Shown here: piece by piece, positions 36,520 to 45,065 of the stretch
How the letters are laid out: every line of letters begins with the position of its first letter
Position numbering within the stretch: position 1 is the first letter of the stretch
DNA from: Phycisphaerales bacterium
GTDB taxonomy: Bacteria; Planctomycetota; Phycisphaerae; Phycisphaerales; UBA1924
DNA: 64,000 nt
Direction of reading: 5' to 3'
Assembly (NCBI GenBank): GCA_007693785.1
Contig: RECY01000024.1
Span: 248,001 to 312,000, forward strand
The notes under the pieces: generated by a model
What the model was told of the DNA's origin: nothing
What the model saw: the letters and a program-made list of their open reading frames with translations, nothing else
The model's database searches: none
Made by a program: the position numbers and the translations under genes

Positions 36520-37470
36520 TCAGCCCGGGATGGTCCAGACGACGCGTCGGCTCATGTCGCTCACCCACGTGCCACCGGGTCGCTCAATGGTGATCGCGAA
36601 GGCCGCAGCGCCCTGCACGGTGAGCTTGGCGTTAATGGGCACGATCAGGTCGCCAGTCTGCGGATCTCGCGCGGCTCGGGACGCGTCGAAGACGCCGCCG
36701 GAGATCCGAGCGCTCTGCCCGGTCTCGTCGAACAGCCCGCGGCTGTCCACGATCCAGAGCTGATACTGCACCTCGTCCGGGTCGTTCTCCGGCAGCCCGC
36801 GGAACCGCATGTAACCCTGCTGCTGGGACTCGCTCCAAACGACGTCGCCGGTCACCTCGCGGACCTCCGGACCCTCGCCCTCGAGCACCCACGGGTGCCA
36901 CTCAAACACCTGCGTGTCGCTCGCCGTCGCGATCAAGGCCCGCCGCTGCGAGGCGAGCGGCACCGACTCCGGCCCGCCCGTCGGCGTGCCCTGCTGCGCG
37001 ACCGAATCCGGCTCCGGCACGCCTGAAGGCTGGTTCAAGACCGCGCTGAACACCAGAATCGCCAGGCACGCCGCGGCCGCGATCCACCCGCCGGCCGCGA
37101 ACCAGGGCGAACGCCGCGCCCATGAGCCCGACACGGGCGAAGCCGACGCCGGCGTGCCCGCGACGCGGAGTTGCGAACGCTCGGGCGAAGACTCGACCCG
37201 AGAAGGCGTCGCGGTGACTTGCGAGCCCTGCACGAACGCCTCGGCCGCAAGCTCCAGGCGCCGGCGCACCGACGCGGGCAGCTCCGCATCCTCGATCGAG
37301 CCCGTGGCGTACTCCACGGCGACGATCGCCTCGGCGAACTCCAGCTCTGCACGCTGGGCGTCTTCAACAGTCGCCAACTCGCGAGATTCTTCCGCGGTCA
37401 ACCCGCCGAGCGCACGCTCGGCGAGGAGTTCCCGCAGCCGGTCATCTTGAGGCATTGCTGAACGGCTCAT
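36520..37470 (-). CDS. RskA-type anti-sigma factor, module 2
   Basis: 316 residues, paralogous to the module 1 anti-sigma. The N-terminal region contains the anti-sigma zinc-finger-like helical stretch (LRELLAERALGGLTAEESRELATVED). A membrane helix lies at about 124-145. The periplasmic RskA domain has EVTGDVVWSESQQQGYMRFRGLPENDPDEVQYQLWIVDSR split by a linker, SGGVFDASRAARDPQTGDLIVPI and AAAFAITIERPGGTWVSDMS. It overlaps the sigma gene by 4 nt (ATGA). It probably sequesters that sigma at the membrane. Confidence 0.9.
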   Translation of the reverse strand: MSRSAMPQDDRLRELLAERALGGLTAEESRELATVEDAQRAELEFAEAIVAVEYATGSIEDAELPASVRRRLELAAEAFVQGSQVTATPSRVESSPERSQLRVAGTPASASPVSGSWARRSPWFAAGGWIAAAACLAILVFSAVLNQPSGVPEPDSVAQQGTPTGGPESVPLASQRRALIATASDTQVFEWHPWVLEGEGPEVREVTGDVVWSESQQQGYMRFRGLPENDPDEVQYQLWIVDSRGLFDETGQSARISGGVFDASRAARDPQTGDLIVPINAKLTVQGAAAFAITIERPGGTWVSDMSRRVVWTIPG

Positions 37471-38099
37471 GCCCCGGCCTCCCCGGAAATTGTGCGGGCC
37501 GTGCCGTCCCCCCCGGACGTCGATCCGTCAACATCAGAATCCTCACGCAACAGATCGCGCAGCTTGATCAGCCCGCGACGGGCGTGCGTCTTCACCGTGC
37601 CGAGCGGCATCCCGGTCGCTCGGGCGATCTTCTCATGGCTCAACCCGTGGAACACGCTCAGCCGCAGCACGCGGCGCTGCTCCGCGCTCAGTCGCTCGAA
37701 CGCCTCCGTCGCACGCCCGAGCTCATCGCCCATCACCGACGGCTCATCCACCCCGTTGCCGCTCTTGGCCGGTTCGTGGTCGCTGAGCATCTGCTCGCTC
37801 GGGCGCCGCCCAATCTTTCGACGACGATCGATAAGACGACGACGCGCGATCATCGCGATGAAGGCCGTCTCCGAGGCGACCGACGCGTCGTAGCGGTAAG
37901 CGCTCTGCCACACGTCGACGAAGATCTCCTGCACCGCGTCCTCGGCCTCCGCCTCGGTCGCCAGCATCCGGCGGGCCAGCGACCACACCAGACCGCCGAA
38001 ACGATCGATGCACGCTTTCACCGCGGACTGGTCGCCGGACGCGACGCGCGGCAACAGCAACGCCTCCGCGCCCGACTCCGTTGTTCCTGCTGCATTCAC
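37467..38099 (-). CDS. ECF-type RNA polymerase sigma factor, module 2
   Basis: 210 residues from a GTG at 38099 with GGGAG upstream; an ATG at 38213 would add 38 unlikely residues. Region 2 shows FGGLVWSLARRMLATEAEAEDAVQEIFVDVWQSAYRYD, split by helices. Region 4 shows LSAEQRRVLRLSVFHGLSHEKIARATGMPLGTVKTHARRGL. It is closely similar to the sigma at 33732 but carries a longer linker and a Ser/Gly/Asp-rich tail. The fasciclin gene lies just upstream on the same strand. Confidence 0.93.
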   Translation of the reverse strand: MNAAGTTESGAEALLLPRVASGDQSAVKACIDRFGGLVWSLARRMLATEAEAEDAVQEIFVDVWQSAYRYDASVASETAFIAMIARRRLIDRRRKIGRRPSEQMLSDHEPAKSGNGVDEPSVMGDELGRATEAFERLSAEQRRVLRLSVFHGLSHEKIARATGMPLGTVKTHARRGLIKLRDLLREDSDVDGSTSGGDGTARTISGEAGA

Positions 38100-38409
38100 C
38101 GCGTGGATCGCTCCCTGACGAAGGGCCGGGACCGGCCGACGGCCGACACGGACACCCGACCAGACTAGGTCAGGCCCCGACGCCGTCCGATCGTAAACCA
38201 GTGCAAGCTTCAACGCCAGTCGCCCAAACGGGAATATCCCGCGGACAAACGCCTACCGGCCGAGCCACAAGCCCGACAGGCATCGGATTGCCCGCCCCGC
38301 CGAGGAATCCGGCGAAGCAAATCATTCAACCCCGCGCCCGGGCGGTGACCCGTGCGCGAGCGTGTGTCTGGGATGAGACGTCTCGACTCACCCGTATGCT
38401 TTCGCACGA
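38100..38409. other. Intergenic region between fasciclin and sigma genes
   Basis: 310 bp without a gene. It contains a small inverted repeat CGGGA-ATA-TCCCG at 38229-38241 and a short palindrome GAGACGTCTC near 38375. Either could be a regulatory site for the sigma gene. No intrinsic terminator with a T-run is evident for the fasciclin gene, so read-through into the sigma operon is possible. Confidence 0.4.
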
Positions 38410-39405
38410 TCAGTCCGGAAGGATGACGGTGTCGATGACGTGGATGACGCCGTTGGATGCCTGGACGTCCGTCGCGACGATGCGGGCGTTCTGCACGCGG
38501 GGCGTGCCGTAGCGCTCCGCGATCCGCACGCTCTGGCCTTGCACCGTCTCGGCCTGCCCGGCCTCGAGGGCCTGATCGCTGTACACCCGACCCGGGACCA
38601 CGTGGAAGGTCAGAATCGCGACAAGCTGGTCGCGGTTCTCCGGGCGGAGCAGCGATTCCAGCGTCTCGCTCGGGAGCTTCGCGAACGCCTCGTCGGTCGG
38701 GGCGAAGACCGTGAACGGGCCATCGCCGCTGAGGGTGTCCACGAGCCCCGCCGCCTCGATCGCCGCGGCGAGGGTTGTGAACGAGCCCGCCTCGCTCGCG
38801 ACTTCGAGAACGTTCTTGGTCTGCGGCATCATCACGGTGTCGACCACGTGGATCACCCCGTTGCTCGCCGCGATGTCCGTCGCGATCACGCGGGACTGAT
38901 TGATCATCACCGCGTCCCCGCGGGTGCTGACCTCGAGCCGCTGACCGTTCGCGGTCGGGGCGAAATCCATGCCCACGACCTGCTCAGCCGTCACGCGCCC
39001 GGGCACGACGTGGTACGTGAGCACGGCCCGGAGCATCTCGCGGTTCTCCGGCAGCAGCAGGCTTTCCACCGTGCCGTCGGGAAGCTTCGCGAACGCCTCA
39101 TCGCTCGGCGCAAAGACCGTGAAGGGCCCTTCGCCCTTGAGCACATCAACCAACCCCGCGGCCTGCACCGCCGCGACGAGCGTCGTGAACGAGCCCGCAC
39201 CCACCGCCACGTCCACGATGTCGCCCCTCGCCTGGAACGCGACGTTCATCGCCTGCGCCGGAGCGTTCTTGTCGCACGTCCCGGCCTTCTCAGCAACCTT
39301 GGTTGTCGCGCTGCACGCCGAGCCGCACCCGTCGGCCATCACGTTCGCGGTCCAACCCGCCATGCCCACAAGCGTCGCCGCACCCATCGCAAAAAGCGTC
39401 TTCAT
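38410..39405 (-). CDS. Secreted two-domain fasciclin (FAS1) protein
   Basis: 331 residues from the ATG at 39405 with GGAG upstream. A signal peptide (about 1-25) leads into a short Cys-containing segment ([10 protein letters not shown]). Two FAS1 domains then follow (about 60-192 and 200-331), each with the pattern [15 protein letters not shown] / [15 protein letters not shown] / YHVVPGRV / [15 protein letters not shown]1 domains mediate cell-surface adhesion. It is directly upstream of the ECF sigma/RskA module 2. In Mycobacterium SigK/RskA controls the fasciclin proteins MPT70/MPT83, so a regulatory link is attractive but inferred. Confidence 0.95.
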   Translation of the reverse strand: MKTLFAMGAATLVGMAGWTANVMADGCGSACSATTKVAEKAGTCDKNAPAQAMNVAFQARGDIVDVAVGAGSFTTLVAAVQAAGLVDVLKGEGPFTVFAPSDEAFAKLPDGTVESLLLPENREMLRAVLTYHVVPGRVTAEQVVGMDFAPTANGQRLEVSTRGDAVMINQSRVIATDIAASNGVIHVVDTVMMPQTKNVLEVASEAGSFTTLAAAIEAAGLVDTLSGDGPFTVFAPTDEAFAKLPSETLESLLRPENRDQLVAILTFHVVPGRVYSDQALEAGQAETVQGQSVRIAERYGTPRVQNARIVATDVQASNGVIHVIDTVILPD

Positions 39406-39747
39406 CGGATTCTCCAATCGTCAGCCGCCGGGCGTCCAGCCGGCGTCGGTATTCATTCCCCCGACGACCTCGGCCCCATCCCCGTTCGACCGATCCGCCC
39501 CGGGCACGGACGCGAAGCCCACGGCACGCAAGGTTTCGCCCCCATTCCGAACCCGGATTCGACGCCAAAAACCCCCGACTGGGCCCGCCCGCTCGGCCTG
39601 AAGCAGACCGGGCTCAGCGCGTCCGTCGCCCACGCATAAAAACGCCCCGCTCTGCGACGCAGAACAGGGCGATTGAGTTTGCGGATCGCGGCGAGCGGGG
39701 GAACGGCGTTCCCGGACCTCACCCAAGCGAGGACGCGGGCGACGCGC
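39406..39747. other. Intergenic region between OmpA and fasciclin genes
   Basis: 342 bp. The only clear element is the OmpA-gene terminator at 39638-39671. The rest (39406-39637) is GC-rich, and its short open frames look like composition artefacts; it should contain the fasciclin promoter. Confidence 0.5.
39638..39671 (-). terminator. Rho-independent terminator of the OmpA gene
   Basis: On the minus strand CGCCCTGTTCTGC and GCAGAGCGGGGCG form a stem around a 3-nt loop, with a mismatch and wobble, followed by TTTTT. It is 77 bp past the stop. Confidence 0.85.
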
Positions 39748-40443
39748 TCAGTCGGCGAGCACCACGATCTCCACCCGTCGGCTGGCGGCCTTGGTCGCCC
39801 GCGGCAACGCCGGCCCGAACGCGGCCGAGTAGATCCGATCGTTGTTCAGCCCGCGAGAAACCAGGTATTGCTCGACCGCCAGAGCGCGGTAAGCGCTCAG
39901 GTGCTCGTTGCTCTTCCACCCGCTCCGACGGATCGGATCGGTGTCGGTGTACCCCTCAACGCGGATCGTGTTGTTCGGATACCGCTGGCGGATCACGTCC
40001 GCGACGCGGTCCAAGGTCCGGCGCGCCTCGGCACGGAGCTCGTCACGCCCGGAGGCGAACAGCACGTCGCCCGCGACCGTCACGACCGTGCTCTCGCCGC
40101 GACGGGAGACCGTCGCGCCCTCGATCCCGCCGAAGCCCCCGTCGCCGGTGGCGGCGGCGCGCGGCTGAGCGGCCGCCGCACGAGCCTGACGCAACGCCGC
40201 GTCCAGACGCTGCACCTCGCTGGAGAGCTGCGCGTTCTCCGCTTCGAGGCCCGTCCGGTCCGCCTCGCAGCGGTCGAGCGACTGGTCCAGGGTCGTGAGA
40301 CGCTCGCGGAGTTCCTGGTTCTCCGCCAGGGCCGCCTGGTATTCCTCTTCGCTGATCGAGGCGCACCCGCCGGCGAGCGCCGCTGAGCACGCGACCGCAG
40401 CCGCCAGACCGATCCGAATCCAACGTTTCACACCCGTCCGCAC
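39748..40443 (-). CDS. OmpA-family (Pal-like) lipoprotein
   Basis: 231 residues from a GTG at 40443 with GGAGG 6 nt upstream. The signal peptide ends in lipobox LAGGC (C27). A coiled-coil segment follows (EENQEL-type heptads, about 35-75, with AENAQLSSEVQRLDAAL). Then comes an OmpA C-terminal peptidoglycan-binding domain (about 110-231), with VLFASGRDELRAEARRTLDRVADVI, RVEGYTDTDPI and the closing SRRVEIVVL. It anchors the outer membrane to peptidoglycan. It is the last gene before the prepilin peptidase but separated by about 135 bp. Confidence 0.93.
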   Translation of the reverse strand: MRTGVKRWIRIGLAAAVACSAALAGGCASISEEEYQAALAENQELRERLTTLDQSLDRCEADRTGLEAENAQLSSEVQRLDAALRQARAAAAQPRAAATGDGGFGGIEGATVSRRGESTVVTVAGDVLFASGRDELRAEARRTLDRVADVIRQRYPNNTIRVEGYTDTDPIRRSGWKSNEHLSAYRALAVEQYLVSRGLNNDRIYSAAFGPALPRATKAASRRVEIVVLAD

Positions 40444-40577
40444 CGTGAACCTCCGTTCGTCCCTGCGGGTCGCGCGTCCTGTGCGCCCGCGCCGGTTTGC
40501 CATCTGCCTCGCGACCTCACCGGGCGAGAGCGCCTGAGAGACCGTCACAATACCGCCCAAACACCCGCGCCGCACCT

Positions 40578-42020
40578 CTACGGCAGGTCGATCCCACCCG
40601 GCACCCGGAGCAGGCGGGTCAGCCCGAGCTCGATCGGGTGCTTGAACAGCACCACCGCGAGCGCCCCGGCCGCCAGATACGGCCCAAAGGGCAAGGCTTT
40701 TGCAAACACCCCGCTGAAAACCCGTCCCGCGAGCCCCCAGAACGCTCCGGCGAAGCAAGCCGCGAAGAACGCCAGCACCGCGTCCACCCACCCCAGGCAC
40801 GCCCCGATCGCGGCGAGCAGGTGGACGTCCCCCAGCCCCATCGCCTCCTTGCCGAAGGCGAGCGAGCCGAAGATCCGCACCCCCCAGACGACCCCGGCAC
40901 CGACCAGATACCCCATCAGCACGCCGCTGAGCGCGTCGAGCCAGAGCGGGACCGTCGCGTCGTAGACCACGCGACCGGTCAGGATGTCCGCGCCCCCGGG
41001 CCCGGCCAGACGCGTCGCCAGCCAGCCCCCCACCATCCCCAGCCCGAGCGCCGGGGCGAGGAACAGCAGCTCCTTGAGCACCTCCCGCCGAGCGTGCGGG
41101 TACTGGATCCACATCTCCGGGTCATGCGAGACACCCGACGCGAAGGCGTCATCGCCTTCTTCGACAGCTTCCCCGGCATCCGGCGCGAGGACGCCCTCCG
41201 AGGGGGGAATCACGCTCCCGCTCGCCGCCTCAGCGTCCGCGGCTTGCGCCTCGCTCGCCACCTTCGCGCGCTCGCCCGCCTCCCACTCGTCGTAGTCGGC
41301 AAAGCTCGGCTTCAGCAGCCCCGCGCGCAGCAGCACGTTCGCGATCACGACGCCGAGGACGCCGCCGATCGACGCCCCGACCCACCACCAGCCCATCGGC
41401 CCCGGGGTCGCGATCGACCAGACCCACCCGTCCGCGGTGATCGGGAGCTCCCCCGTCCGCGAAGCCGCCGAAACCCAGAGCGCGTGCACCGGGTGCGCCA
41501 CGAGCGCGACGCCCACCGGGATCCACGTCAGCTCCAGCGGGATCGTGTACGTCCGCGCGTCGATCAGCGTCGTCGCGAGCAGGCAGCTGAACAGCGTCAG
41601 CACCACCACGAGCGTCGGCCAGGTGATCTGGATCCCGTTCATCGCCCACTCGGGCTTGAACGCCTGCCATTCCACGCCGATCGGTGACGTCCCGTGGTTC
41701 GGGGTCATGTACCAGATCGCGTAGAACAGCACGAACAGCAACGCCGCCACACCCTCCACGATCGGGTATTCGGCGCTGATCTTCGCCTTGCAGAAGCGGC
41801 ATTTGCCGCCGAGCAACAGCCAACCCAGGATCGGCACGTTTTCACGCCAGGTCAGCCTCGTCGAGCACGAGGGACAGCGGCTCGGTGGCGTCACCACGCT
41901 GAGCCCCCGGGGCAGGCGGTAGACGAGCACGTTGGTCAGCGAGCCCACGCACGCCCCGAGCGCACCGATCCACAGGACTTGCACCGCCGCCCACAGCAAC
42001 ATGATCCACTCGTAGCTCAC
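40578..42020 (-). CDS. Prepilin peptidase (A24 family), enlarged
   Basis: 480 residues. It cleaves and N-methylates type IV prepilins and pseudopilins. The N-terminal half has the zinc pairs C49-C52 and C74-C77. Catalytic Asp residues sit in ATTLIDARTYTIPLE and in the conserved AMGLGDVHLLAAIGACLG. About eight membrane helices are visible. Between the two catalytic halves a Glu/Ala-rich loop of about 90 residues (around residues 235-320) is added, so the protein is longer than typical PilD (about 290). The GTG start has only a weak ribosome site. It should process all the pseudopilins in this window. Confidence 0.92.
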   Translation of the reverse strand: MSYEWIMLLWAAVQVLWIGALGACVGSLTNVLVYRLPRGLSVVTPPSRCPSCSTRLTWRENVPILGWLLLGGKCRFCKAKISAEYPIVEGVAALLFVLFYAIWYMTPNHGTSPIGVEWQAFKPEWAMNGIQITWPTLVVVLTLFSCLLATTLIDARTYTIPLELTWIPVGVALVAHPVHALWVSAASRTGELPITADGWVWSIATPGPMGWWWVGASIGGVLGVVIANVLLRAGLLKPSFADYDEWEAGERAKVASEAQAADAEAASGSVIPPSEGVLAPDAGEAVEEGDDAFASGVSHDPEMWIQYPHARREVLKELLFLAPALGLGMVGGWLATRLAGPGGADILTGRVVYDATVPLWLDALSGVLMGYLVGAGVVWGVRIFGSLAFGKEAMGLGDVHLLAAIGACLGWVDAVLAFFAACFAGAFWGLAGRVFSGVFAKALPFGPYLAAGALAVVLFKHPIELGLTRLLRVPGGIDLP

Positions 42021-42106
42021 GTGTCTGGGGTCTCACTCCGGGGTGCGGCCGGCGGGCTCAGGCGAACGCGGGTACCGGTGCCATGGGCACCGTGCAGCAA
42101 CCCACG

Positions 42107-42403
42107 TTATTCGTCTTCTGCATCGGCCCCAGAGCCCCCGTCGCTGGACCTTTCCACCCCATCGCCAGCAAGATCTTGGGCCGACAGCTCCCGCACGCGT
42201 TGCTCGGCCCGGTCCAGGATCCCCCGGCAACGGCGCAAGAGCGCCATCCCGCGCTCGTACGCGTCGATCGAGTCCTCCAGCCCGGCCTCGCCGGACTCGA
42301 TCCGCTCGATGATCGACTCGACCTGCTCGAGCGCCGCCTCGAAGCCCGGCCCGTCCTCGCCGGAGCCGACCTCGCGCCTGTCTGTTTTTTCACGCTTTGC
42401 CAT
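42107..42403 (-). CDS. xseB: Exodeoxyribonuclease VII small subunit
   Basis: 98 residues. The core FEAALEQVESIIERIESGEAGLEDSIDAYERGMALLRRCRGILDRAEQRV is the standard XseB two-helix hairpin (shown here as separate blocks FEAALEQVESIIERIE and LEDSIDAYERGMALL). The Asp/Gly/Ser-rich tail is extra. It forms a complex with XseA that degrades single-stranded DNA. It lies 11 bp downstream of xseA, as expected for an operon. Confidence 0.94.
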   Translation of the reverse strand: MAKREKTDRREVGSGEDGPGFEAALEQVESIIERIESGEAGLEDSIDAYERGMALLRRCRGILDRAEQRVRELSAQDLAGDGVERSSDGGSGADAEDE

Positions 42404-42414
42404 GGCTGCCGACC

Positions 42415-44103
42415 TTACCCCCGCTCGCCGAACAGGTCCATCTGCCCGCGCCCGCTCGGGCGACGCTTGACCCGGGACGGACGTGCTGCAGGGGTGCGAG
42501 GCGGCGTCGCGGGCCCGACGCCGTCACCCTCAACGACCGACCCGAACGAGCCGTCCGCGAGCCGCGTAATGACGCGGTCTCCCGGCGCGACGTCCCCCGG
42601 CGATCGCACGAGCCCGCCCCCGGGCTTTTCCGTCCAGCTATACCCACGCTCCAGCACCGCGAACGGGCCCATCGCCTTGAGCTCACGCTCCAACGCGTGC
42701 GCCTTCCGCCCGGCGTCGCGCAGGCGGCGGGACGCGACGCGGTGCAGGCGTCCCTCGACGCCCACGAGATCGACCCCGAGCACCCGGCGGCGAACCGCGA
42801 ACTCGAGGCGCTGCGCAGCCGCCGCCCAGCGGGCCTCGCGCCGGGCCTGCGCCGCCGCGGGGCGCTGACGCTCCAGCCTGCCCGCCCCTTCCAGCAAGCG
42901 GACCCGAGCATCGCGGAGCCCCGTGCGCACGCCCGACGCCAGCCGGCTTTCGAGCCCCAGGGCCCGCTCACGCTCCCAGGCGAGCGCACGCTCGGTGCGC
43001 ATGTGCAGCCGCCCGGCGAGCGAACCGAGCTGGCGCGTCAGGTCGCCCCGGTCTGGCACGAGCCGCACGGCCGCCTGCGTCGGCGTCGCGCAACGCTCGT
43101 CGGCGACCAGTTCCGCGATCGTCGTGTCCGTCTCGTGCCCGATCGCCGCGACGACCGGCGCCGGGCACCGCACGATCGCCTCGGCGACGACCCGCTCGTT
43201 GAACGCCCAGAGGTCCTCCATCGAGCCGCCGCCGCGGGTGACCAGGATCGCGTCGATCCCGAGGCGTTCCCGCGCCGCCCCGAGCGCGTCGATCGCCGAG
43301 GCGACCTCCCCCGCCGCCCCGCTCCCCTGCACGCGGGCGTCGACGATCAAAAACTCGACCGCGGGGCAGCGCCGGCGCGCGGTGTCGAGCACGTCCTGCA
43401 ACGCCGCACCCGTGCGGCTCGTCACCACCGCGACGCGGCGCGGGAACGTCGGGAGCGGACGCTTCCGAGCCGGATCGAACCAGCCCAGCCCGCGGAGTTC
43501 ATCGCACAACGCCCGGAACTGCGCCTCGAGCGCACCCCGTCCGCGCAGCTCGACCTTGTCGATGATCAGGCTCGTCCGCCCGCTCGGGGCGTAGAACTCG
43601 ACGCGACCGGTCGCGATCAGGGAAACGCCATTCTCCAGCGTCACGCCCGACTTGCGCACGCTGGAGGCGAACATCACGCAGCTCACGACCGCCCCGGCGT
43701 CCTTCAGGTCGAAGTACGCGTGCGTGCGGTCGCGCAGCCCGCTGATCTCCCCCTCCACGCGGACCGCGCCCGGCAGCCCGCGGCTCAGCGCGTCGCCGAT
43801 CCGGGCGGCGAGCTCCGACACCGACCACGCGGGCGCGGCTTGCGACGGCGCGGGATCCCCCTTCGCCGCGGCGGCCCGCTTGGCGCGTGTCTTGTCGGGA
43901 TCGAACGGCAGCCGGCCCACGTCCGCAGAGCGTACTCGCTCCGCCGGCGCGGGCCGGTCTGCGCGTGGCCGCTCCGACGGGACCTCGGACGCGTGCAAGC
44001 GTCCGTCGTGTCCCGCGTCCGCGGCCGATCTCCCCCCAGCGGGGACCTTCCCCCAAGGGGTGCTCTCCCTCCTCCGGAAGAGCGGAATCGGTCGGGCGCT
44101 CAA
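42415..44103 (-). CDS. xseA: Exodeoxyribonuclease VII large subunit
   Basis: 562 residues if the TTG at 44103 is used; it overlaps the stop of the upstream gene (TTGA). An OB-fold begins after about residue 90 (WSVSELAARIGDALSRGLPG), then the nuclease domain (RRVAVVTSRTGAALQDVL, DAILVTRGGGSMEDLWAFN, APVVAAIGHETDTT). A Glu/Arg-rich coiled coil and the C-terminal LERGYSWTE motif follow. The first 90 residues are low-complexity and Pro/Arg-rich; a GTG about 60 codons downstream could be the real start. Typical XseA is about 450. Confidence 0.93.
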   Translation of the reverse strand: MSARPIPLFRRRESTPWGKVPAGGRSAADAGHDGRLHASEVPSERPRADRPAPAERVRSADVGRLPFDPDKTRAKRAAAAKGDPAPSQAAPAWSVSELAARIGDALSRGLPGAVRVEGEISGLRDRTHAYFDLKDAGAVVSCVMFASSVRKSGVTLENGVSLIATGRVEFYAPSGRTSLIIDKVELRGRGALEAQFRALCDELRGLGWFDPARKRPLPTFPRRVAVVTSRTGAALQDVLDTARRRCPAVEFLIVDARVQGSGAAGEVASAIDALGAARERLGIDAILVTRGGGSMEDLWAFNERVVAEAIVRCPAPVVAAIGHETDTTIAELVADERCATPTQAAVRLVPDRGDLTRQLGSLAGRLHMRTERALAWERERALGLESRLASGVRTGLRDARVRLLEGAGRLERQRPAAAQARREARWAAAAQRLEFAVRRRVLGVDLVGVEGRLHRVASRRLRDAGRKAHALERELKAMGPFAVLERGYSWTEKPGGGLVRSPGDVAPGDRVITRLADGSFGSVVEGDGVGPATPPRTPAARPSRVKRRPSGRGQMDLFGERG

Positions 44104-44840
44104 TCCAGACGCGTGACCTGGGCGTGGACCGGCGCATCCGAGCCGAGGCGGGCCACCCGTGGGTCCGCCCGGTCACCCGTCGCGGGCGAGCCCAGCACCT
44201 GCATCCGCGGCGTGAACCTGGGCATGTCCGCGGGCAGCTCGAACGTCGCTCGCGGGCGGATCTCGCCCGTCGGGCGGTCGCCAGGATGGCGCGGCGTCGC
44301 TCGGTGCTGGCCTTGATGGGCGTAGGCCGCGAGGGCGTGGCGCCGACCGGCGGGGCTGTTGAGGTAGCTCTCCCGGTGTCGCGGGTTGACGAACGTGCGC
44401 ACGCCGCCGGTGTAGCCGTTTTCTTTGAGCCACTGGTTGCGAGCGGATTCCAGGGTTTCCAAGGAGCCGATGCCGTGGATCCGGGCCCAGGGGTTGATGC
44501 CGACGACGCTGTTGTTGATGCGGGCGCGGATCAGCCTGAGATCGGCGCTCGGCGCGCCGTAGGCGGTGGGCCCGGGCTCGCGCCGGAGCAGGGGGAGCGG
44601 GCGTTCGGCACCGCCGATGAAGTCGCGTCCGACCCAGAGCCGCCCGCTGGTGGGGTTCTGACGGATGCTGTGGGCGTGGCGTGTGTCCACCGGCGGGGGC
44701 GTCAGGAGGACGTCCCGTCGCCATTCGGATCCTCGAACGACGGCGTCCGAGACGGAGGCGGGCAGTGCGACCGCGACGAGCCCGATCCCTGCAAGTGCCG
44801 TTGTGGAAAGACGATGCCAAACCGCGGGACGCCGAGCCAT
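44100..44840 (-). CDS. Secreted protein of unknown function upstream of xseA
   Basis: 246 residues from the ATG at 44840 with GGAG upstream; longer upstream frames look noncoding. A signal peptide (about 1-30, with LAGIGLVAVALPASVSDA) is followed by a soluble region without recognised domain. Visible blocks include SGRLWVGRDFIGGAERPLPLL, ARINNSVVGINPWARIHGIGSLETLESARNQWL and GGVRTFVNPRHRESYL. The Arg/Pro-rich tail is low complexity. It ends by overlapping xseA (TTGA), but the relationship is probably only transcriptional. I do not know its function. Confidence 0.65.
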   Translation of the reverse strand: MARRPAVWHRLSTTALAGIGLVAVALPASVSDAVVRGSEWRRDVLLTPPPVDTRHAHSIRQNPTSGRLWVGRDFIGGAERPLPLLRREPGPTAYGAPSADLRLIRARINNSVVGINPWARIHGIGSLETLESARNQWLKENGYTGGVRTFVNPRHRESYLNSPAGRRHALAAYAHQGQHRATPRHPGDRPTGEIRPRATFELPADMPRFTPRMQVLGSPATGDRADPRVARLGSDAPVHAQVTRLD

Positions 44841-45065
44841 ACGTGTACTCCAAATCTTCAGGCGGCCGCGCTCCCCTGCCCGGCGATCCGTTGACCACGC
44901 GGCCGCGTTGTTCGGACACCTATTCAGGTGACCAACACGCATGATGGCGGGAGGCTTGAGCCGCGGCAAGAACTTTTTGGAGATTTCGCCCGTTTCGGCG
45001 GGCGGTTTGGGGTCCAACGCACCGAAGTTGGCGCGGGGCGGGATCTTCTCGGTCGCGTTTGGGGG

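Noticed and set aside
42076-42092. A small hairpin CGGTGCC-ATG-GGCACCG between xseB and the prepilin peptidase
   Set aside because: The stem is short, has no T-run and sits in an intercistronic gap; it is not convincing as a terminator.
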